Position numbers and translations under genes: made by a program. A stretch of DNA of 64,000 bases from Tatumella citrea (GTDB lineage: Bacteria; Pseudomonadota; Gammaproteobacteria; Enterobacterales; Enterobacteriaceae), in NCBI RefSeq assembly GCF_002163585.1, contig NZ_CP015579.1, forward strand, positions 1,736,001-1,800,000. Direction: 5' to 3'. Shown one piece after another: positions 9,240-20,979 of this stretch. The notes under the pieces were generated by a model, which did no database searches, was not told where the DNA came from, and worked only from the letters and a program-made list of their open reading frames with translations. Each line of letters starts with the position of its first letter. The stretch's first letter is position 1.

Positions 9240-10687
9240 TTATGTCAGTTGTGACTCATTTACCTCCGCAGTATCGCCGGATTGCGGATATGTTGCGCCA
9301 GACGTTGTCCTCGGGTGCTTTAAGGGCCGGAGACCGGATGATCTCTGCCCGTAAACTGGCGGAGCGCGAACAGGTCAGCCTGCCGACAGCGCTGGAAGCG
9401 CTGCGTTGTCTGGAAGCCGACGGGCTTATCGAAGCCCGGCCTCGTTCCGGTTACTTTGTCAGCCAGCAGAGTCCTCGCACCCAACTTACTCAGACGCGGC
9501 ATTCTGACGGCCCTGTGCCGGTAACACTTTCGGCGGTGGCCCGCTCGCTGTTCAGCAGTTCTGAAGCGCGGCTGGTGCCTTTAGGTGCAGCACTGCCTGA
9601 TCCTGACTGGTTGCCGACAGACCTGCTACAGCGAGCGTTGCAATCAGCATCAAGACGACTGGAAGCCCACGGGCAGAGCTACAGCCTGCCTCCGGGCCGT
9701 GCCGATCTGCGCAACAGGATTGCCGTGCGTGCGGCGCAGTGGGGGGCGAGCTTTAGCGCTGATGAAGTGATTATTACCGCCGGGGCAACTCAGGGACTGC
9801 GGCTGGCCCTGAGAGCCGTTTGTCAGCCCGGAGATGTGGTAGCTGTTGAGCAACCCGCCTATTTTGGCAGTTTGCTATTGCTGGAGGATTTGGGGCTGCA
9901 GGCTTTGCAAATCCCGACGGATCCGGAACAGGGGATGCTGCCGGAAGCGCTAACCGGGGCGATTCAGCGCTACCGCCCTGCGGCAATACTGATTTCACCC
10001 TGCGTACAAAACCCGCTGGGGGCCAGTATGCCACTAGCTCATAAGCAACAACTGGTGGCAGTGGCTGAAAGTGCCGGTATTCCACTGATAGAAGATGATG
10101 TCTATGGTGATCTGGCCGGTGAAGGGCAACGACCTCCGGCCTGTAAGGCATTCGACCACTCCGGTAATGTCATTTATTGCAGCTCGCTATCAAAAACTCT
10201 CGCTCCGGGCTGGCGCATCGGCTGGATTGTCGCCGGCCGTTATTTTGACCGGGTATTACAGGCGCGAATGGCCGGTGACTGGGCTGGGATACCACTGCTG
10301 GAAGCTGCTACCAGTGATATTCTTGGCAGTGGCGACTATGAACGACACCTGAAACGTCTTAAACAACGGATCCATAAGGGGATTCAGGCGGTAATCCGTC
10401 AGATCAAAACCAGTTTCCCGCCAGCTACGCGGATGAATATACCCACCGCTGGCTTCCTGTTATGGGTAGAACTGCCGTCGCAGGTCAGTGCACTGGAAGT
10501 TCACCGTCAGGCACTGCTGCTGGGCATCGGCGTTAGCCCCGGCCCGCTGTTTTCGCCCGGGGCTGAATTGCATAACTATCTGAGACTCAATTGTGCCAAT
10601 GAACCGACACCGCAATTACTGGAAGCCGTAGCTCAGATTGGTGAAATCTGCTGCCAACTGGCAGCATTGACACCAGAAAGTCGCTAA
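9236..10687 (+). CDS. MocR-family regulator (GntR HTH fused to aminotransferase-like domain)
   Basis: A 483-residue PLP-dependent transcription factor. Residues 10-75 are a GntR winged HTH (LAEREQVSLPTALEALRCLE). Residues 110-475 are a fold-type I aminotransferase domain with an SLSKTLAPGWRIGW segment in which Lys320 should hold PLP, and an IEDDVY Asp motif. Members sense PLP or an amino-acid-derived ligand rather than catalysing transamination. An ATG six bases downstream is an alternative start. It is divergent from the N-acetyltransferase gene, with a PhzF-like gene 56 bp downstream, so either or both may be targets. Confidence 0.9.
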   Translation: MVMSVVTHLPPQYRRIADMLRQTLSSGALRAGDRMISARKLAEREQVSLPTALEALRCLEADGLIEARPRSGYFVSQQSPRTQLTQTRHSDGPVPVTLSAVARSLFSSSEARLVPLGAALPDPDWLPTDLLQRALQSASRRLEAHGQSYSLPPGRADLRNRIAVRAAQWGASFSADEVIITAGATQGLRLALRAVCQPGDVVAVEQPAYFGSLLLLEDLGLQALQIPTDPEQGMLPEALTGAIQRYRPAAILISPCVQNPLGASMPLAHKQQLVAVAESAGIPLIEDDVYGDLAGEGQRPPACKAFDHSGNVIYCSSLSKTLAPGWRIGWIVAGRYFDRVLQARMAGDWAGIPLLEAATSDILGSGDYERHLKRLKQRIHKGIQAVIRQIKTSFPPATRMNIPTAGFLLWVELPSQVSALEVHRQALLLGIGVSPGPLFSPGAELHNYLRLNCANEPTPQLLEAVAQIGEICCQLAALTPESR

Positions 10688-10743
10688 CCGGTGAAGTAGT
10701 TTATTAAAAAGACCACAGCCGAAGTAACACAGAGGATAACCAG

Positions 10744-11535
10744 ATGCAGCAAATTGATTTTTATATGATAGATGCTTTTACTTCCGCGACCTTTGGCGGC
10801 AATCCGGCTGCGGTTTGCCCGCTTGACCAATGGCTGCCCGATGAACTGATGCTGAAGATGGCAAAACAACACAACCAGTCAGAGACAGCATTTTTTGTCG
10901 CCAGTGACGATGGTTTTGAACTGCGCTGGTTTACTACTCAGAGTGAAATCAACCTTTGCGGGCATGCCACTCTGGCGGCGGCACATGTGATTTTCGAATA
11001 TCTGAATTACCCCCACGACACTATTAACTTTGCCACGCGGTTTGTCGGCCCGCTGAAGGTGACCCGTGATAATTCGTGGCTGACTCTGGATTTCCCGGCT
11101 TGGCTCAGTGAACCGGTACAGCCACCGGCACTACTGACAGAGTGCTTAGGCATCACCGGTTATCAGGAAGTGCGGGCAGCGCGGGACTATATGGTAGTGC
11201 TGGAAAATCAGCAGCAAGTGGAAGCTATCCGCCCGGATATTTTTGCCATGAAACCGCTGGGGAAAATGGTCTGCGTTACAGCCCCGGGAGACGGTGAATA
11301 TGATTTTGTCAGCCGTTTCTTTTGCCCGGGCGAAGGCGTACCGGAAGACCCGGTCACTGGTTCCGCCCACAGTATGCTTATTCCGTTCTGGGCCGAAAAA
11401 CTGGGTAAAACAAAACTACTGGCTTATCAGAAATCAGAACGCGGAGGTGAGCTTCGTTGTCAGCTTAGCGGCGACCGTGTACTGATCGGCGGTCAGGCAA
11501 AAACCTATCTGGTAGGGAAGGTGTGGCTGGAGTGA
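10744..11535 (+). CDS. PhzF-family isomerase-like protein (YddE-type)
   Basis: A 263-residue protein with the two-lobed diaminopimelate-epimerase-like fold of the PhzF family. The start has GAGG upstream. Family landmarks are AFTSATFGGNPAAV (residues 11-24), the catalytic-type Glu47 in QSETAFF, GHATLAAAH, and the C-terminal EDPVTGSAH glycine loop. No other phenazine genes are present, so phenazine synthesis is not implied. Such stand-alone PhzF proteins are of unknown substrate. It lies just downstream of the MocR regulator on the same strand and may be co-transcribed with it. Confidence 0.88.
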   Translation: MQQIDFYMIDAFTSATFGGNPAAVCPLDQWLPDELMLKMAKQHNQSETAFFVASDDGFELRWFTTQSEINLCGHATLAAAHVIFEYLNYPHDTINFATRFVGPLKVTRDNSWLTLDFPAWLSEPVQPPALLTECLGITGYQEVRAARDYMVVLENQQQVEAIRPDIFAMKPLGKMVCVTAPGDGEYDFVSRFFCPGEGVPEDPVTGSAHSMLIPFWAEKLGKTKLLAYQKSERGGELRCQLSGDRVLIGGQAKTYLVGKVWLE

Positions 11536-11711
11536 GGGGAGAGGGAATGGCGGTGGTAACCAGCCGCGATATTTATACAGGGAAGGGCCCACAGCTAATG
11601 TTAAAACTAAGCTTTTGCATAGTTACACTTGTTATTAGTAATATTCTTATCAGTTATTATTAGATAAGCGTGTATTTTTTATGTTCTCAGATGAAAAGGA
11701 GGCAATACAAG

Positions 11712-12350
11712 ATGGAATTGATAAAATACATAATTGGTATTCCACTATTTTCGACACTTATTATTAGCATCATTGGACCCCTTGTAAAAAAGTATGCCCA
11801 GTTTCAACGCTGGGACTTTTTTTCACGCTCATCTTCTGAGCAGATTAAAGCAGTCAAATGGATCAAAGAAACTACCGCGTCGACGCCCGATTTGTTAGCC
11901 AGGGTTGAGCAACAGCTAAGGCTACAATCGTTCGGTTTACACAGAGATTTTTATTTTTCATTTAAAATAATTTGCTTTCAATCAGTTCACCCGCAATCAT
12001 TAATACCATTCCTGAAAACAGTGTTACGTTATCAGGGCTTGTACAGACTAGCCGACGGGAATATATACCCTCGTAGGAATAATGGTTGGTTTATCACCAT
12101 GTTATCGGTTTTTTTGTTTTTCTTCACAGGCTCTGAAATATACAGAGGATATGTACAGCATAATATTATAAAATTCTGGATGTCGTTGAGTCTCTTCATA
12201 TTTGCTTTCATGGCCTGTTTTTGGATGGCTTTCCGCGTCTGGGAGATATACTATATAAGCAAAAAACTCAATACCTATGTTCCACCCTCTAACGAGTTTA
12301 AATCTAAATCAGATGACTTCTGTACCATACTCAATAATACATACCCGTAG
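11712..12350 (+). CDS. Unrecognised membrane protein, AT-rich orphan
   Basis: A 212-residue protein I cannot assign. A very strong AAGGAGG at 11696-11702 fixes the ATG at 11712 rather than upstream starts. It has one hydrophobic helix at the N-terminus (IIGIPLFSTLIISIIGPLV), a soluble middle of about 100 residues, then two hydrophobic helices (about residues 130-175), suggesting an inner-membrane protein. The gene and its flanks are visibly richer in A and T than its neighbours, pointing to recent acquisition. It stands alone, with no evident operon partner. Confidence 0.7.
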   Translation: MELIKYIIGIPLFSTLIISIIGPLVKKYAQFQRWDFFSRSSSEQIKAVKWIKETTASTPDLLARVEQQLRLQSFGLHRDFYFSFKIICFQSVHPQSLIPFLKTVLRYQGLYRLADGNIYPRRNNGWFITMLSVFLFFFTGSEIYRGYVQHNIIKFWMSLSLFIFAFMACFWMAFRVWEIYYISKKLNTYVPPSNEFKSKSDDFCTILNNTYP

Positions 12351-12466
12351 TTGGAATATATGCGAAAGAATATAGTGGCGGGATTAAAACGTTATAATAT
12401 GAGAGGGTCTGTTATCTTCTTTTACGAGCTTAACAAACCACAAACAACCAGGGGACAAACTAGCTT

Positions 12467-13033
12467 TTGAAGATTATTTTGATGCGTCACGGAAAACCGG
12501 CATTAACCGGTGCAAAAACAATCTCTGTATCAGCGATGACGGAATGGATAAAACAGTACGATCTTTCAGATACTGGTGATGATAAGCCTACGGAATCCTG
12601 CCGGCAAAGGGTGAACAGGCCACTAAAGATTTTTAGCAGTCCGTTACCCCGGGCGCTTTCCTCTGTCGCTGCGTTAAAACTGGTACCTGAAATAACAGAT
12701 GAACTGTTCAGGGAGGCTGAGTTACCCGTTTTTCATGTCCCAATGCTTAGATTATCTCCCTTCCAGTGGGCGGCACTCTTCCGTGTGCTCTGGCTTTGTG
12801 GCTTATCTCCGAAGACTGAATCATTGGCTATGGCAAAGTTGCGTGCACGGCAGGCTGCTAAGTTGCTGATGCAATCTGCGGCAGAGCACAACCAGTCAGT
12901 GCTGCTGGCAGGGCACGGTATTATCAACCGGTTGATTGCCAGAGAGCTGATATCACAAGGCTGGACTGAGAGTTCCCGGCCAGCTAAAGGCTACTGGGGT
13001 GTGGGAATTTTTGAGTCTCCTGCAGACAAGTAG
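12467..13033 (+). CDS. Histidine phosphatase superfamily protein
   Basis: A 188-residue phosphoglycerate-mutase-like phosphatase. The phospho-acceptor histidine lies in LMRHGKP (residues 5-11), and a second histidine lies in LLAGHGIINRL (about residue 149), as expected for the fold. The frame begins at TTG (12467), with GGGG about 12 bases upstream; no better ATG gives the usual MKIILMRHG opening. An ATG at 12482 would cut into the motif. The substrate is unknown. It is a single gene after the AT-rich orphan. Confidence 0.8.
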   Translation: MKIILMRHGKPALTGAKTISVSAMTEWIKQYDLSDTGDDKPTESCRQRVNRPLKIFSSPLPRALSSVAALKLVPEITDELFREAELPVFHVPMLRLSPFQWAALFRVLWLCGLSPKTESLAMAKLRARQAAKLLMQSAAEHNQSVLLAGHGIINRLIARELISQGWTESSRPAKGYWGVGIFESPADK

Positions 13034-13153
13034 CTGACCATACTTTGTTGATCTGCTGGCATTATTTACCCAGCGAACTGTTTAAGTCAGTTATTCCCGC
13101 GATACGGTGCCTGCATAGTTGAGTTATTACTACCTGCTGTAAGGAAGCTACTG

Positions 13154-13582
13154 ATGAAAATAACAGAGTTATCGATTGAAGACTGTCTGGATCTCCGGCA
13201 TCAGGTTTTATGGCCAGATTTACCCCGCGATGAAAGTCGGGTTGCAGGCGATGAAACTGCCCGCCATTTAGGCATCATCAGAGATGGCATCGTGATTAGC
13301 TGCCTGTCGGTTTTCCCGGACGGTAAAGATCGGGTGCAAATCAGAAAGTTTGCCACCAGACAGGCACTGCAGGGCCAGGGGATTGGAACGCTGCTATTGA
13401 CCGGGGTGTTAAGCATGTTGCAGCAGGAAGGTGTGGATCAGGTATTTCTTGATGCCCGACAGACTGCGCTGTCTTTCTATCTTCGTGCAGGCTTTATCAC
13501 CGAAGGCTCACCCTTTATCCGTAAAGGACTGATGTATATCCGGATGATCAATCAGCTGCAGGGCACCGCAGCGTCGGTTTGA
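13154..13582 (+). CDS. GNAT-family N-acetyltransferase
   Basis: A 142-residue acetyl-CoA-dependent acetyltransferase. The start codon follows AAGGAAG. The acetyl-CoA pyrophosphate loop is seen as QALQGQGIGTLLL (about residues 73-85), followed by the typical YLRAGF segment where the fold's last strands sit. Small GNATs of this type modify amines or small molecules, and the substrate cannot be told from sequence. It is a single-gene unit. Confidence 0.85.
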   Translation: MKITELSIEDCLDLRHQVLWPDLPRDESRVAGDETARHLGIIRDGIVISCLSVFPDGKDRVQIRKFATRQALQGQGIGTLLLTGVLSMLQQEGVDQVFLDARQTALSFYLRAGFITEGSPFIRKGLMYIRMINQLQGTAASV

Positions 13583-13923
13583 CCGGGTGTGAAAAAAACC
13601 GGTATGCGCTAACCGCCCGGAGAACGGTAAGCGGGTTAAAGGTTCGTTCAAGCTTTTCGGCAAAAAAACTCAGGTTTATAGCCGGGGAACAATATTTTAG
13701 ATTCAGGACACCCTTATTATTCTCCTTATTCTGTGGGACCAAAATTCGGCGTGATAAATATCATATTCAGTGCCTTTGACGCTGTTCAAGTCACTGGCAC
13801 GAACTGTATTTATATCTGAATTTTTCAAGGGTCGGGCTGTGTTTAAAAATAATCATCCCCTCGGATATATTTAAATAATCCGGGTTAGGGGATTAAAATT
13901 CTGGCTGTTAAATAACAAAATTG
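13583..13923. other. 341-bp intergenic region without a gene
   Basis: Two short frames here (plus 13579-13779, minus 13548-13742) overlap each other and neighbouring genes, and lack ribosome binding sites. Apart from a hairpin near 13855-13893 I see no feature. The sequence becomes AT-rich after 13,680. Confidence 0.5.
13855..13893. terminator. Putative terminator hairpin after the NmrA-like gene
   Basis: ATCCCCT (13855-13861) pairs with AGGGGAT (13887-13893), and an internal CGGAT/ATCCG pairing extends the stem. It lies downstream of the minus-strand gene ending at 13924. There is no clean U-run, so confidence is moderate. Confidence 0.45.
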
Positions 13924-14715
13924 TCAGGAGTTTTGATGGCTGGCTACTCCTGCATAGAGGTTTAGTTCATTAATAATGCTCTCTGGTTCTTTGCTGAAGG
14001 GCATATTATCTATATCTAAAATTCCGTCATTTTTGTCAGGACTGTCACTCTGCAGGGCCGAAAACAGTGGGGTAAGGTCCTGTTGTGCTTCACCGCGGAT
14101 TGCTATCAGCTCAAAGGTTTTATTTTTTGCCGCATCGTTACTCAGAGCATCAACCAGCACCCGGGCGATTTGCTGTCGTGATATCACTCCATCTTCCGGT
14201 GTGCCGGTATGGCGTTTGTCTCCCTGGAGCATAACGATTTTCTGCTCATCCTGATTGTTGTAATCGAACCAGCCAGGCCTGACGATGGTATAAGGCAGAC
14301 CACTTGCACGGACCAGACGTTCGGCACGTCTTTTCCAGTCATGGACTTCAGTGTTTTGGTTCCAGGAACTGAGCCGTTCTGTCACGCCAATGGTGGTCAT
14401 GAGGCTGATGCGAACAGAACTGTCTCTGAAAATTCGTAAAATGTTTCGTACACCACCGTAATCTATCGCTCTGGCACCAATACGACCCTGACCATCGGAA
14501 CCCAGAGTGAAAATAACGGCATCAATATCTTTCGGTAAACCAGTGAGTGTTTCCAGCATTGAAACATCCCCGTGGAAAATATCAGTTCCACGAGGGAGTA
14601 ATTTTATTTTTCGCCGATTTCTTACCAGGGCCATCGGCTGGTGTCCCATTTCAGTCGCAATTCTCACGACATGAAGGCCAATGCTTCCTGTCGCTCCGGC
14701 AATGAGTATTTTCAT
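13924..14715 (-). CDS. NAD(P)-binding atypical SDR (NmrA-like) protein
   Basis: A 263-residue Rossmann-fold protein of the atypical SDR5 or NmrA-like type. The glycine motif GATGSIG is at residues 7-13, and a PYTIVRPGWFD segment in the middle is typical of these oxidoreductases and redox sensors. No canonical YxxxK is obvious, so it may be a regulator or have unusual catalysis. It is divergent from a LysR gene across a spacer with an inverted repeat, the usual arrangement for a LysR protein and its target. Confidence 0.8.
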   Translation of the reverse strand: MKILIAGATGSIGLHVVRIATEMGHQPMALVRNRRKIKLLPRGTDIFHGDVSMLETLTGLPKDIDAVIFTLGSDGQGRIGARAIDYGGVRNILRIFRDSSVRISLMTTIGVTERLSSWNQNTEVHDWKRRAERLVRASGLPYTIVRPGWFDYNNQDEQKIVMLQGDKRHTGTPEDGVISRQQIARVLVDALSNDAAKNKTFELIAIRGEAQQDLTPLFSALQSDSPDKNDGILDIDNMPFSKEPESIINELNLYAGVASHQNS

Positions 14716-14738
14716 AAAAAACCTTTAGATGGTCTGAA

Positions 14739-14757
14739 CTTATTTCTAAAAAATAAG
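14739..14757. promoter_or_regulatory. Inverted repeat in SDR/LysR divergent promoter
   Basis: CTTATTT (14739-14745) and AAATAAG (14751-14757) are a perfect inverted repeat with a 5-bp centre. It lies 24 bp upstream of the minus-strand SDR start and is an AT-rich palindrome of LysR-operator type. Confidence 0.45.
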
Positions 14758-14827
14758 AATATCAATTAACATTATTATGAGTAATAGGGATAAAATAATT
14801 GTGCCTATTAACGCCCTTCATAAATGA

Positions 14828-15757
<930 letters not shown>

Positions 15758-15786
15758 AAACACTTAACTGACTCTCAGGATAAAAA

Positions 15787-15812
15787 GGCCTTTCCGTTTT
15801 ACCAGAAAGGCC
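15787..15812 (-). terminator. Rho-independent terminator of the AKR-SDR operon
   Basis: GGCCTTTC (15787-15794) pairs with GAAAGGCC (15805-15812). On the minus strand the stem is followed by a run of five T, so it ends the operon that stops at 15851. It may also work from the LysR side. Confidence 0.75.
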
Positions 15813-15850
15813 GGATTAATTTGACGGATGGTTAAGTGATAACTGAAATC

Positions 15851-16585
15851 TTAAGGAGCCAGCTGTTTCACAGGGCGGACCAGTATTTCCTGCACCAGAA
15901 CCCGCGGATGCTGTGCAAAAGCATAAACTAACGACTGAGCAACATCTTCTGGTGTCAGAGCATCCAGACTTTCCCGACGGGAATCCAGATCTGTTTTGGA
16001 CACATTATGGCCAAACTCAGTCCATACAGCACCAGGCTCTATCAGCGTGATGCGGATTCCCTCAGCCCCGACTTCTTTACGTAATGCTTCATGAAAACCG
16101 ACGACCGCATATTTGGTAGCGCAGTAAACAGACCAGCCCTCAACACCATAACGGCCACCGGTACTCGAGACAGAGGCAATCATCGCCCCGGTACGACCGC
16201 TCATTAAGGGGAGTGCAGCAGCGGTACAATCCATCAGGCCAAGTACGTTGGTTTCCACCATGGTACGCCAGTCATCAGGCTGACTTTCCACAAACGGACT
16301 AAAGATACCCAGACCCGCATTATTAAACAGCAGGTCCAAACCGCCGAAACGGTTTTTTATCTCAGAAAACAGGGCAGCAACCTGCGAACGGTCAGTGATA
16401 TCGCAGGCTATCGCGATTGAACCATTGCCTAACTCAGAAGCAAGCATTTCAATCGCGTCAATCCGACGCGCAGCAAGTATTACCTGAACGCCTTCACTTG
16501 CCAGTAGACTCGCTGTTGCAGCACCAATCCCACTGGAAGCACCGGTGATTAATGCAACCTTGCCTGTCAAATCCTGCATTTTCAT
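15851..16585 (-). CDS. Short-chain dehydrogenase/reductase
   Basis: A classical SDR of 244 residues. TGASSGIG (residues 14-21) binds NAD(P), NNAG lies near residue 88, and YCATK holds the Tyr-Lys pair, with the active-site Ser in the preceding SVSSTGG. An AAGGTGA five bases upstream supports the ATG at 16585 over an upstream GTG. It is last in a three-gene operon with two aldo/keto reductases, so it probably handles a related carbonyl compound. The substrate is unknown. Confidence 0.88.
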   Translation of the reverse strand: MKMQDLTGKVALITGASSGIGAATASLLASEGVQVILAARRIDAIEMLASELGNGSIAIACDITDRSQVAALFSEIKNRFGGLDLLFNNAGLGIFSPFVESQPDDWRTMVETNVLGLMDCTAAALPLMSGRTGAMIASVSSTGGRYGVEGWSVYCATKYAVVGFHEALRKEVGAEGIRITLIEPGAVWTEFGHNVSKTDLDSRRESLDALTPEDVAQSLVYAFAQHPRVLVQEILVRPVKQLAP

Positions 16586-16624
16586 CTTTGTCACCTTATC
16601 ATTCCGGGGAACCGCTGCCAGTGA

Positions 16625-18540
<1,916 letters not shown>

Positions 18541-18704
18541 TTAGTTGATTAGACGGGGTAATTAGCTAGGGTTTATTAAAGGGGTTCATTAATAGAGGGT
18601 GGGGGATGGTCGGCTTTGTGCCGGGAGCGGACGTTTAATATGAACTCTTATGCTAGATTAATCAGGTTCTGACACGATAAATCTGGGACTGCAAGGAGTC
18701 ATGG

Positions 18705-19199
18705 GTGGAAACATTTACAGTACGGCACTTAGTTGAGAGTGATCTGGACGATTTCAGGAAATTGAGGTTGGAGGCTTTACGGCTTCATCCTGATGCCTTT
18801 GGCGCATCTTATGAAGAATGCAACCAGAAACCACTGCAGTTCTTTGCCGAACAACTACGAACCAGTCATATCTTCGGCGGTTTTGATGTTCACAACACCT
18901 TGCAGGGTATGATTGGCGTGAACAGGAGCCCACTACCAAAGATGAGTCATATCGCGAATATCTGGGGGATGTATGTTCGTGCCGGGAAGAGAGGTTCTGG
19001 CCTTGCAGCCAGACTCATGGATACGGCGCTGGAAGCAGCCAGTTCAGCTAAAACAATAAAACTGTCAGTAGTTACAACTAACCGGGCTGCATATGCGCTT
19101 TATCGTTCCTTCGGATTCACAAAGTGGGGGACTGATATTTCTGCGCTATGTGTTGATGGGGAGTTTTATGACGAATTTCTGATGAGACGTGACTCATAG
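18705..19199 (+). CDS. GNAT-family N-acetyltransferase
   Basis: A 164-residue GNAT acetyltransferase. AAGGAG (18693-18698) lies six bases before a GTG at 18705, which keeps the frame; the ATG at 18701 is out of frame. The acetyl-CoA loop is VRAGKRGSGLAARLM (about residues 87-101), and the fold ends with the ALYRSFGF segment. The substrate is unknown. It is a single gene facing the AKR operon across a 210-bp spacer. Confidence 0.85.
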   Translation: METFTVRHLVESDLDDFRKLRLEALRLHPDAFGASYEECNQKPLQFFAEQLRTSHIFGGFDVHNTLQGMIGVNRSPLPKMSHIANIWGMYVRAGKRGSGLAARLMDTALEAASSAKTIKLSVVTTNRAAYALYRSFGFTKWGTDISALCVDGEFYDEFLMRRDS

Positions 19200-19315
19200 A
19201 GGGCTAATGTCCGCTTTTTGCTTTAAACAGACCATCACACCCCCATTTTATTTTTTTTGATAAAACTGATGGTTGTCTTGTGCCTTTACTGATGAAGGCT
19301 CAATACTCGCTATTC

Positions 19316-19669
19316 CTACTCCAAATTTTTCTCTTTCAGGAACTGCGTCACTAAATCAGCAATCTGCACATTATTTAAATCAGAGAACGGAAAGTGGGTA
19401 TTACCTTTGATCCCAACCTCAGGCAGATGCGTTACTGTGACATCCCCACCATGTTTATTGGCTACATCAAGCCATTGACGAGCCATCGCCAGGCGCCCCC
19501 GCCAACTGTCCTGCGCAGGCATGGTGACAGGTTTATCTGGTATGTTATCGCCGTATATAATCAGAATCGGGATTTTGGTCAGCGCCATAAACTGCTTTAT
19601 CCCAACAGGTTCACCCTCCAGCGTATCAAATGCGCCGGGCATAGGAGCGGGAGGTAATCCCCAACCAGA
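19316..19669 (-). pseudogene. C-terminal remnant of an alpha/beta hydrolase (esterase)
   Basis: About 118 codons read like the last third of an alpha/beta-hydrolase-fold esterase: a strand with PILIIYGDNIP, and a late GNTHFPF segment that would carry the catalytic His. The part with the nucleophile Ser is missing. An in-frame TAG at 19670-19672 and no ribosome binding site before the first ATG (19642) show that this is not an intact gene. The neighbouring intact hydrolase at 19876 belongs to a different subfamily, so this is not a simple duplication of it. Confidence 0.7.
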
Positions 19670-19875
19670 CTAACCAGGGGCTTTTAGATATCTGACGTGC
19701 CTTTACTTTCACAATGTCCACTCCTGGCACAGGGCTGCAGTTGCAGCCCTGACATACTCAGATACGCTATTTCCTTTTAATGGCAGGGTAACGAACAGTA
19801 CTGCTGCATTTCTTATGACTGGTAAAAGCTGAATTACCTTTATTTTTATATCAGGTCATTGCCCCGGGCTGATCT

Positions 19876-20859
19876 TTAACTCCTGGCGAAAGACAGTAAA
19901 TCAGGGTTAATTTTTTCAGGATTGGTCGCGAACATTCCATGCGGCAAACCCGGATAGGTTTTTAGGGTGCCATGCTTCAATAATTTGACTGATTTATGGG
20001 CGGAGTCGTCAATTGGCACTATCTGATCATCTTCGCCATGCATCACCAATACCGGCACAGTGATAGCTTTCAGGTCTTCAGTAAAGTCAGTTTCTGAGAA
20101 TGCAGCAATACAGTCGTACTGCGCTTTAGCACCGCCAGCCATTCCCTGACGCCACCAGTTGTTTATCAATCCCTGGATGACTTTTGCGCCAGGGCGGTTG
20201 AAGCCATAAAATGGTCCTGCTGGCACGTCGATATAAAACTGCGCACGATTAGTTGCCAAAGCAGAACGGAAACCGTCAAATACTGTCAGCGGTAAGCCTT
20301 GCGGATTGGCGGGGGTTTTAAGCATTATTGGGGGTACTGCACCCATTAAAACAGCCTTAGCGACCCTGCCTTTCTCAGCATGAGCGACATAACGCGCCAC
20401 TTCGCCACCGCCGGTAGAGTGGCCAATGTGAATGGCGTTCTTCAAATTCAGCACTCTGGCAAGTTCGGCCACGTCCGCCGCATAAGTCGTCATATCGTTA
20501 CCGGTATCTGTTTGATCGGAACGTCCGTGACCGCGGCGGTCATGGGCAATAACGCGATAACCTTCAGATAAAAAGAACAGCATCTGATTGTCCCAGTCGT
20601 CAGCACTTAACGGCCAGCCATGGTGGAAGACGACAGGCTGTGCACTTTTTGGACCCCAGTCTTTGTAAAAAATACGGGTGCCATCTTTGGTAGTAATGAT
20701 GCCGTTACTCATAGGAATATCTCCTGAAGTTAATGATAATAAGGTTATACCCTGGGCGAGGGATGTGTGAGAGAGCCCAATACTTGCCGACAGTGTGCTG
20801 CCAAGGATCAACAGTTCACGCCTTGATATAGGTAACTTTTCAATTTCTGCGCCTGACAT
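19876..20859 (-). CDS. Tat-exported alpha/beta hydrolase (non-heme chloroperoxidase/arylesterase type)
   Basis: A 327-residue hydrolase with an N-terminal SRRELLILG twin-arginine signal (Arg13-Arg14) and a hydrophobic stretch, implying periplasmic location. The mature domain has an oxyanion HGWP loop, nucleophile Ser148 in GHSTGG, Asp278 in GEDDQIVP and His307 in PHGMF. That is the triad of the cofactor-free haloperoxidase and aryl esterase family. AAAGGAG precedes the start. An internal ATG at residue 50, preceded by AGGAG, matches the usual cytoplasmic start of this family, so two forms are possible. It is divergent from a GlxA-type regulator. Confidence 0.85.
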   Translation of the reverse strand: MSGAEIEKLPISRRELLILGSTLSASIGLSHTSLAQGITLLSLTSGDIPMSNGIITTKDGTRIFYKDWGPKSAQPVVFHHGWPLSADDWDNQMLFFLSEGYRVIAHDRRGHGRSDQTDTGNDMTTYAADVAELARVLNLKNAIHIGHSTGGGEVARYVAHAEKGRVAKAVLMGAVPPIMLKTPANPQGLPLTVFDGFRSALATNRAQFYIDVPAGPFYGFNRPGAKVIQGLINNWWRQGMAGGAKAQYDCIAAFSETDFTEDLKAITVPVLVMHGEDDQIVPIDDSAHKSVKLLKHGTLKTYPGLPHGMFATNPEKINPDLLSFARS

Positions 20860-20942
20860 ATGCGCTCCTTTACTATTTTTAAGGTCATCTTAGTGATGGC
20901 TTGTTGAACACATTGTCAGGCAATACGTAAGCGGATACACTT

Positions 20943-20954
20943 GTCATATATGAC
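20943..20954. promoter_or_regulatory. Perfect palindrome in hydrolase/GlxA-type promoter
   Basis: GTCATATATGAC is a perfect 12-bp palindrome, flanked by ACACTT on the left (20936-20941) and AAGTGT on the right (about 20960-20965). The nested symmetry suggests a dimer operator 26 bp before the regulator ATG, and so probably autoregulation. Confidence 0.5.
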
Positions 20955-20979
20955 ATTATAAGTGTTAAAAGTGACAAAA

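Noticed and set aside
10744..11535. Phenazine biosynthesis gene
   Set aside because: PhzF-like fold is present, but no other phz gene is in the window; most such proteins are not in phenazine synthesis.
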